Part shown: positions 40,864 through 45,105 of the stretch, piece after piece
How the letters are laid out: every line of letters begins with the position of its first letter
How positions within the stretch are numbered: position 1 is the stretch's first letter
Origin: an uncultured Acetatifactor sp.
Lineage (GTDB): Bacteria > Bacillota > Clostridia > Lachnospirales > Lachnospiraceae
DNA: 45,105 bases
Assembly (NCBI GenBank): GCA_910589655.1
Contig: CAJUTJ010000158.1
Span: 1 to 45,105, forward strand
Direction: 5' to 3'
Made by a program: the position numbers and the translations under genes
The notes under the pieces: generated by a model
Seen by the model: the letters and a program-made list of their open reading frames with translations, nothing else
What the model was told of the DNA's origin: nothing
Database searches by the model: none

Positions 40864-41489
40864 GAGTAACGAAAATAGAAGAATTATCCAAGGCACGCTG
40901 CAAAATATTTATAGAGCAGGAATTCGCCTTTGTATTATACAAAGGCGAGCTGCGCCTTTACCGTATCCGTGAGGACGAGGAAATTACACAGGCGGATTAT
41001 CAAGAGATTATGGAAAAGGTTTTGCCTAAACGGGCAAAATTGCGGGCTATGAATCTGTTAAAAAACCGCGAGTATACCACAAAACAGCTGCATGATAAAC
41101 TAAAAGAGGGGTATTATCCCGAAAATATTATTCGACAGGCGCTGGACTATGTGGCGGGTTATCACTATACGGATGATCTGAGGTATGCAGAGAATTACAT
41201 ATCCGGTCATGAAGAAACCAGAAGCAGGCGCAGGATAGATCAGGATCTTAGAAATAGGGGTATTGACAATACGACATTGGAGAAAGCTTGGCAGCAATGG
41301 GAGCAGGAGGGCGGTATTCAAGACGAAAAAGCGATTATCCGGAGGCTTTTGGATAAGCGGCACTATTGTCCGGAGGAGGCGGATCTGAAGGAACAGAGAA
41401 AAACATATAGTTTTTTAATGAGAAAAGGGTTTTCTCCGGATGCGATCCACAGTATGCTTCGGATACAGGACAGAATATTCTGCGAATGA
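40860..41489 (+). CDS. recX: RecX regulatory protein
   Basis: A 209-residue RecX, which binds RecA filaments and limits their activity. It consists of three-helix repeats: AMNLLKNREYTTKQLHDKL, DYVAGYHYTDDLRYAENYI with RSRRRIDQDLRNRGI, and a third unit ending SFLMRKGFSPDAI. The start is GTG overlapping the recA stop (GTGA), with AGGAG inside the end of recA, so translation is coupled. Length is within the Firmicutes range. Confidence 0.92.
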   Translation: MRVTKIEELSKARCKIFIEQEFAFVLYKGELRLYRIREDEEITQADYQEIMEKVLPKRAKLRAMNLLKNREYTTKQLHDKLKEGYYPENIIRQALDYVAGYHYTDDLRYAENYISGHEETRSRRRIDQDLRNRGIDNTTLEKAWQQWEQEGGIQDEKAIIRRLLDKRHYCPEEADLKEQRKTYSFLMRKGFSPDAIHSMLRIQDRIFCE

Positions 41490-41561
41490 GACAAAGCCGG
41501 GTATAACGGTTTAGACAGCCGTAACAACTTTTCGTTTCAGCGTGTTAACTTCAACCGTATT

Positions 41562-41697
41562 GTTACTGTTCACTCCGCGACCAGTAACGCATGCACAGAA
41601 ACCGCAAAACAGCGGTTTCGCGCAGGTTGCCCTCGGGTTTGTCACGCAAAAACGCGTGAAAACGCCTCGCGGTGGCGTGGGTGTGAAAAGTAACACC
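41562..41697 (+). repeat. Family A structured repeat, copy A4
   Basis: Close to A3: GTTACTG/CAGTAAC opening stem, GAAACCGC/GCGGTTTC with loop AAAACA (41598-41619), CACGC/GCGTG with loop AAAAAC, ACGCC/GGCGT, and the closing GTGTGAAAAGTAAC. It lies between recX and rny, so A3 and A4 flank recA-recX. No gene was seen in 41490-41901. Confidence 0.72.
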
Positions 41698-41733
41698 ATA
41701 TTAACTTTTCGATATCGGAATGATGAGTTATGC

Positions 41734-41762
41734 TTGACATTATTTAAAATTAAGTTTAAAAT
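41734..41762 (+). promoter_or_regulatory. rny promoter
   Basis: A perfect TTGACA and TAAAAT (five of six) with 17-base spacing. Transcription would start near 41769, giving a leader of about 130 bases. Confidence 0.75.
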
Positions 41763-41883
41763 TTAAGTGTTGTGAATTGCTTGTTAGAATGTTTTCAGTC
41801 CTTTTGGACAAGTACATACATTCTATGAAAGACTGTACGGCAGGAAACTGCGGTCGGTTAAAGTGTACAATGAAAATTAAATA

Positions 41884-41896
41884 AGGAGGTGCTCCT
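41884..41896 (+). promoter_or_regulatory. rny ribosome binding site inside a mini-hairpin
   Basis: AGGAG pairs with CTCCT around GTG, so the Shine-Dalgarno of rny is part of a five-base-pair stem ending five bases before the ATG. Spacing from AGGAGG itself to the start is about 12 bases. Confidence 0.5.
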
Positions 41897-41901
41897 GTAA
41901 G

Positions 41902-43449
41902 ATGATTGCCAATGTAATTATTGCACTGGTCAGCATCCTTGTAACAGCTGCCGTTACTACATTTGCCGTATCCGCTTACCAGAAGAAGGCAGCGGCATCC
42001 ACAGTGGGAAATGCGCAGGAAAAAGCAAGGGAAATCATCGATGAAGCTCTAAAGACTGCGGAAACGAAGAAACGCGAGGCATTGCTTGAAGTAAAGGAAG
42101 AATCCATTCGCACCAAGAATGAATTGGACAAGGAGATCAAGGAACGTCGGGCAGAAGCTCAGCGCTACGAGCGCAGAGTCCAGCAGAAGGAAGAGAACAT
42201 TGATAAAAAGGCCGATGCAATCGAAAAACGGGAATCCAGTTTGGCAGCCAAGGAAGAATCCCTCAATAAAATGAAGGATGAGGTTTCCAAATTGAATGAG
42301 CAAAGAGTACAGGAACTGGAACGAATTTCCGGATTAACCTCTGAACAAGCAAAAGACTACTTATTGAAAATTGTTGAAGACGAAGTAAAACATGAAACGG
42401 CTGTGATGATCAAAGAATTGGAAAGTCGCGCCAAAGAAGAAGCAGACAAGAAGGCAAAGGAATATGTGGTATCTGCCATACAGAGATGCGCGGCAGACCA
42501 TGTTTCTGAAACCACCATTTCCGTCGTACAGCTTCCTAATGATGAGATGAAGGGAAGAATCATTGGAAGAGAGGGACGTAATATCCGTACCTTGGAAACC
42601 ATGACAGGTGTTGATTTGATTATTGATGATACTCCTGAGGCAGTGGTTCTGTCCGGTTTTGACCCTATTCGTCGTGAGGTTGCAAGAATTGCTCTCGAAA
42701 AGTTGATCGTTGATGGGCGTATCCATCCTGCCAGAATCGAAGAAATGGTAGAAAAAGCTCAGAAGGAAGTTGAAATCATGATCAAGGAGGAAGGTGAAGC
42801 CGCTACACTGGAGGTAGGCGTACACGGTATTCATCCTGAGCTTGTGAAGCTTCTGGGCAAGATGAAATTCAGGACAAGTTATGGACAGAATGCTTTGAAA
42901 CACTCTATAGAAGTGTCACAGCTGTCCGGTTTACTGGCTGCCGAGATGGGCTTGGATGTGAGACTTGCAAAACGTGCAGGACTTCTCCATGACATCGGTA
43001 AGTCCGTTGACCATGAGATGGAAGGATCTCATATACAGCTCGGTGTAGAGCTTTGTAAGAAATATAAGGAGAATTCTATAGTCATCAACGCTGTAGAATC
43101 TCATCATGGTGATGTGGAAGCTACTTCTCTCATCGCATGTATTGTACAGGCCGCAGATACCATTTCTGCTGCAAGGCCGGGTGCCAGAAGAGAAACACTG
43201 GAAACCTATACCAGCAGATTAAAGCAGTTAGAAGAAATAACAAACAATTTCAAAGGTGTAGACAAATCTTTTGCTATTCAGGCAGGTCGTGAGGTTCGTG
43301 TAATGGTTGTGCCGGAGCAGATTACAGATGCCGATATGGTTCTGTTAGCTCGTGACATTTCAAAACAGATTGAGGCTGAATTGGAATATCCGGGACAGAT
43401 TAAGGTTAACGTAATCCGTGAAAGCCGCGTGATAGATTACGCAAAGTAA
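41902..43449 (+). CDS. rny: Ribonuclease Y
   Basis: A 515-residue membrane-bound endoribonuclease that starts decay of many mRNAs in Firmicutes. One N-terminal helix (about 3-25), a long charged coiled coil (about 30-200), a KH domain (GRIIGREGRNIRTLE from about 217), and an HD domain with His363-Asp364 (LLHDIGKSVDHE) and SHHGDVEATS. Length is typical (about 515-520). AGGAGGT lies upstream in a small hairpin. It has its own promoter (41734) and terminator (43488), so it is a single-gene unit. Confidence 0.97.
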   Translation: MIANVIIALVSILVTAAVTTFAVSAYQKKAAASTVGNAQEKAREIIDEALKTAETKKREALLEVKEESIRTKNELDKEIKERRAEAQRYERRVQQKEENIDKKADAIEKRESSLAAKEESLNKMKDEVSKLNEQRVQELERISGLTSEQAKDYLLKIVEDEVKHETAVMIKELESRAKEEADKKAKEYVVSAIQRCAADHVSETTISVVQLPNDEMKGRIIGREGRNIRTLETMTGVDLIIDDTPEAVVLSGFDPIRREVARIALEKLIVDGRIHPARIEEMVEKAQKEVEIMIKEEGEAATLEVGVHGIHPELVKLLGKMKFRTSYGQNALKHSIEVSQLSGLLAAEMGLDVRLAKRAGLLHDIGKSVDHEMEGSHIQLGVELCKKYKENSIVINAVESHHGDVEATSLIACIVQAADTISAARPGARRETLETYTSRLKQLEEITNNFKGVDKSFAIQAGREVRVMVVPEQITDADMVLLARDISKQIEAELEYPGQIKVNVIRESRVIDYAK

Positions 43450-43487
43450 CCATGATGTTTTTGGCTTGAAAATTTCATATGAATTGA

Positions 43488-43516
43488 AACCACTGTGAAA
43501 AGCACAGTGGTTTTTT
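43488..43516 (+). terminator. Terminator after rny
   Basis: AACCACTGTG pairs with CACAGTGGTT around AAAAG, followed by TTTTATTTTTT. A strong intrinsic terminator 38 bases after the rny stop. Confidence 0.9.
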
Positions 43517-43645
43517 ATTTTTTCCTCTTGTTTCTTGCGGAAAGATATAGTATTATATTTCAGATGTATGATTGTATACTATAATCCAACGGGAAAGAAA
43601 CATGTATGGAAGCTTCCGCAAAGAAGTACTCCAAGAAGGAAAGGT

Positions 43646-44944
43646 ATGGTTGAAAAGATGAAAGCATATCAGGAATTAAGTAAAGAAGAACTGCAGGCAT
43701 TAAAGACAGAGCTGGAAACGGCATATGTGGATGCAAAAGGAAAAGGATTGAAGCTGGATATGTCCAGAGGGAAGCCGTCGGTAGCCCAGTTGGATATAGC
43801 GAGCGACTATTTTGATGCGTTGACTTCTCAGAGCAATATGAAGACAGAAGACGGTATTGATGTGCGGAATTACGGTTTTCTTGACGGAATTCCTGAAGCA
43901 AAGCAGATAATGGCTGATATGATTGGAGTATCCGCGGATCAGGTTATTGTCTGCGGCAACGGCAGCCTGTCGATTATGTACGATACCGTTTCACGTTCTA
44001 TGACTCATGGTGTTATGGGAAGTACGCCATGGTGTAAATTGGATAAAGTAAAATTTCTCTGTCCTGCACCCGGATATGACAGACATTTTGCCATTACACA
44101 ACACTTTGGCATTGAAATGATAACAGTGCCCATGACTCCTGAGGGGCCTGATATGGATATGGTGGAAAAGCTGGTCAGCGAAGATGAAAGCATAAAAGGT
44201 ATTTGGTGTGTTCCCAAGTACTCTAATCCCCAAGGCTATACTTATTCGGACGAGACGGTGAAAAGATTCGCCGCATTAAAGCCTGCGGCAATGGATTTTC
44301 GTATTTATTGGGATAATGCCTATGCCGTCCATGATATATATGAGGAGAGAAAGGACACTCTTCTTGAAATATTCGGAGAGTGCGAAAAGGCAGGCAATCC
44401 GGATATAGTGTATGAGTTTTGTTCTACTTCCAAAGTCAGCTTTGCGGGGTCAGGTATTGCAGCCGTGGCTTCCTCTAAAGCAAATTTGGATTTTATGAGA
44501 AAAAGCTTAACCATTCAAACCATCAACTTTGATAAAGTTAATCAACTTCAGCATGTTCGTTATTATAAGGATATCAATGGCGTGAAGGCACATATGGCAA
44601 AACATGCCTCACTTCTTCGCCCTAAGTTTGAAGCAGTGTTGACAGTGCTGGACAAGGAATTATCAGGGCTTGGTGTGGGAACGTGGACAAAGCCCAACGG
44701 AGGCTACTTTATCTCTTTTGATGCGTTGGAAGGTTGTGCAAAAGCTATCGTGGCAAAATGTAAGGAAGCAGGTGTGGTGTTGACCGGAGCAGGAGCAAGC
44801 TTCCCCTATGGAAATGATCCCCAAGACAGTAATATCCGGCTGGCTCCTTCCTTTCCCACTCCCGAGGAACTGGCAATGGCTACAGACTTGTTTGTGCTCT
44901 GTGTAAAGCTGGTCAGTGTGGAAAAACTGCTGGGTAAAGTGTGA
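43646..44944 (+). CDS. Class I aminotransferase of the MocR/AspT type (PF12897)
   Basis: A 432-residue PLP enzyme. Family signs are KLDMSRGKPSVAQLDIA near the start, GNGSLSIMYDTVSRSMTHG, KGIWCVPKYSNPQGYTYSDE and the PLP Lys263 in CSTSKVSFAGSGIAA; the protein resembles the aspartate aminotransferases first described in Corynebacterium. It probably makes aspartate from oxaloacetate and glutamate. AGGA five bases before 43646 supports this start; ATG 43658 is an alternative and a longer frame to 43535 begins in the terminator flank. Its TGA stop (44942-44944) forms the first bases of repeat C8. Confidence 0.88.
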   Translation: MVEKMKAYQELSKEELQALKTELETAYVDAKGKGLKLDMSRGKPSVAQLDIASDYFDALTSQSNMKTEDGIDVRNYGFLDGIPEAKQIMADMIGVSADQVIVCGNGSLSIMYDTVSRSMTHGVMGSTPWCKLDKVKFLCPAPGYDRHFAITQHFGIEMITVPMTPEGPDMDMVEKLVSEDESIKGIWCVPKYSNPQGYTYSDETVKRFAALKPAAMDFRIYWDNAYAVHDIYEERKDTLLEIFGECEKAGNPDIVYEFCSTSKVSFAGSGIAAVASSKANLDFMRKSLTIQTINFDKVNQLQHVRYYKDINGVKAHMAKHASLLRPKFEAVLTVLDKELSGLGVGTWTKPNGGYFISFDALEGCAKAIVAKCKEAGVVLTGAGASFPYGNDPQDSNIRLAPSFPTPEELAMATDLFVLCVKLVSVEKLLGKV

Positions 44945-45105
44945 AGGAAATCACTAAGCTCGGAAAGACCTCGCTAAGTGATTTCACGCTCTGCGGAGCA
45001 GAGCTTCTTCACACGGAAGAATCGCTGATGCGATTCTTCCAGACTTGCACCGATTCATAAATTGTTTGTGCCGAATACGTCGGCATGTTTGGAAGTGTGA
45101 AAGGA
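44942..45105 (+). repeat. Family C modular hairpin repeat, copy C8, running to the window end
   Basis: It opens at the aminotransferase stop with TGAAGGAAATCACTAAGC, pairing with GCTAAGTGATTTCA, then CTCTGC/GCAGAG, a stem GGAAGAATCGC/GCGATTCTTCC not found in the other copies, GACTTGCACCGATTCATAAA, and the TGCCG/CGGCA tail ending GGAAGTGTGAAAGGA. The order matches C3 and C7 while the middle hairpin differs. The repeat may continue past the window. Confidence 0.68.

Overview
The window reads as a stretch of chromosome from a Gram-positive, probably spore-forming member of the Clostridia, most likely Lachnospiraceae. The evidence is the gene content and order: yicC-remA-gmk-rpoZ followed by rimO-pgsA-cinA and recA-recX-rny, a GerMN lipoprotein, a SpoVB-type flippase and a stand-alone Spo0A DNA-binding domain. 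AGGAGG-type ribosome binding sites, -35/-10 promoters and Firmicutes-type LexA boxes agree. No tRNA, rRNA, CRISPR array or intact transposase gene was seen.

Layout. 1-6195 is accessory: a Uma2-type nuclease (minus strand), a TatD nuclease, a duplicated DMT exporter, then an AT-rich anti-phage-like cluster (AAA ATPase, remnant HNH nuclease, DUF262 protein). 6196-13137 is the arginine/ornithine locus argC-[membrane protein]-[GNAT]-argJ-argB-argD, with three ArgR-type operator matches and a promoter upstream of argC. 13173-19147 holds an orphan solute-binding protein, a DUF606 membrane protein, a ComEA-like lipoprotein, and a response regulator/sensor kinase/GerMN lipoprotein trio resembling the actinobacterial MtrA-MtrB-LpqB set. 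19216-22554 has comEC facing holA. 23330-27063 has the Spo0A-C protein, glgA and a SpoVB/MurJ-type flippase. A large hybrid sensor kinase and rqcH follow on the minus strand. 33015-35179 is yicC-remA-gmk-rpoZ; 35486-38998 is rimO-pgsA-cinA; 39739-43449 is recA-recX-rny; a MocR-type class I aminotransferase closes the window.

The most unusual content is between the genes. At least three families of structured repeats occupy most of the longer intergenic spaces. Family A (about 125-140 bp; full copies at 957, 22721, 39283 and 41562, a partial minus-strand copy at 32585, a single-hairpin fragment at 30578) is a chain of hairpins with compensatory base changes between copies. Family C (6201, 6430, 8988, 11700, 18181, 23204, 37408, 44942) is modular: conserved linkers separate hairpins whose stems differ from copy to copy, and some copies end in a Shine-Dalgarno plus start codon that real genes use. 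Family B (24 and 32704) keeps one covarying hairpin at fixed spacing. Families A and C share a loop signature: many hairpins with unrelated stems have an A-rich loop ending in ACA. A separate 189-bp cloverleaf-like element lies between argJ and argB, and a perfect 25-bp inverted repeat lies between rqcH and the hybrid kinase gene.

How it fits together: the arg genes form an ornithine-recycling pathway (ArgJ) with ArgB as the likely feedback point; recA/recX sit under LexA control; rimO, rpoZ, gmk, rny and rqcH serve translation and RNA turnover; the two kinases and the GerMN and Spo0A-C proteins suggest envelope and sporulation control. The repeats sit where they could act as terminators, processing sites or translation starters for neighbouring genes.
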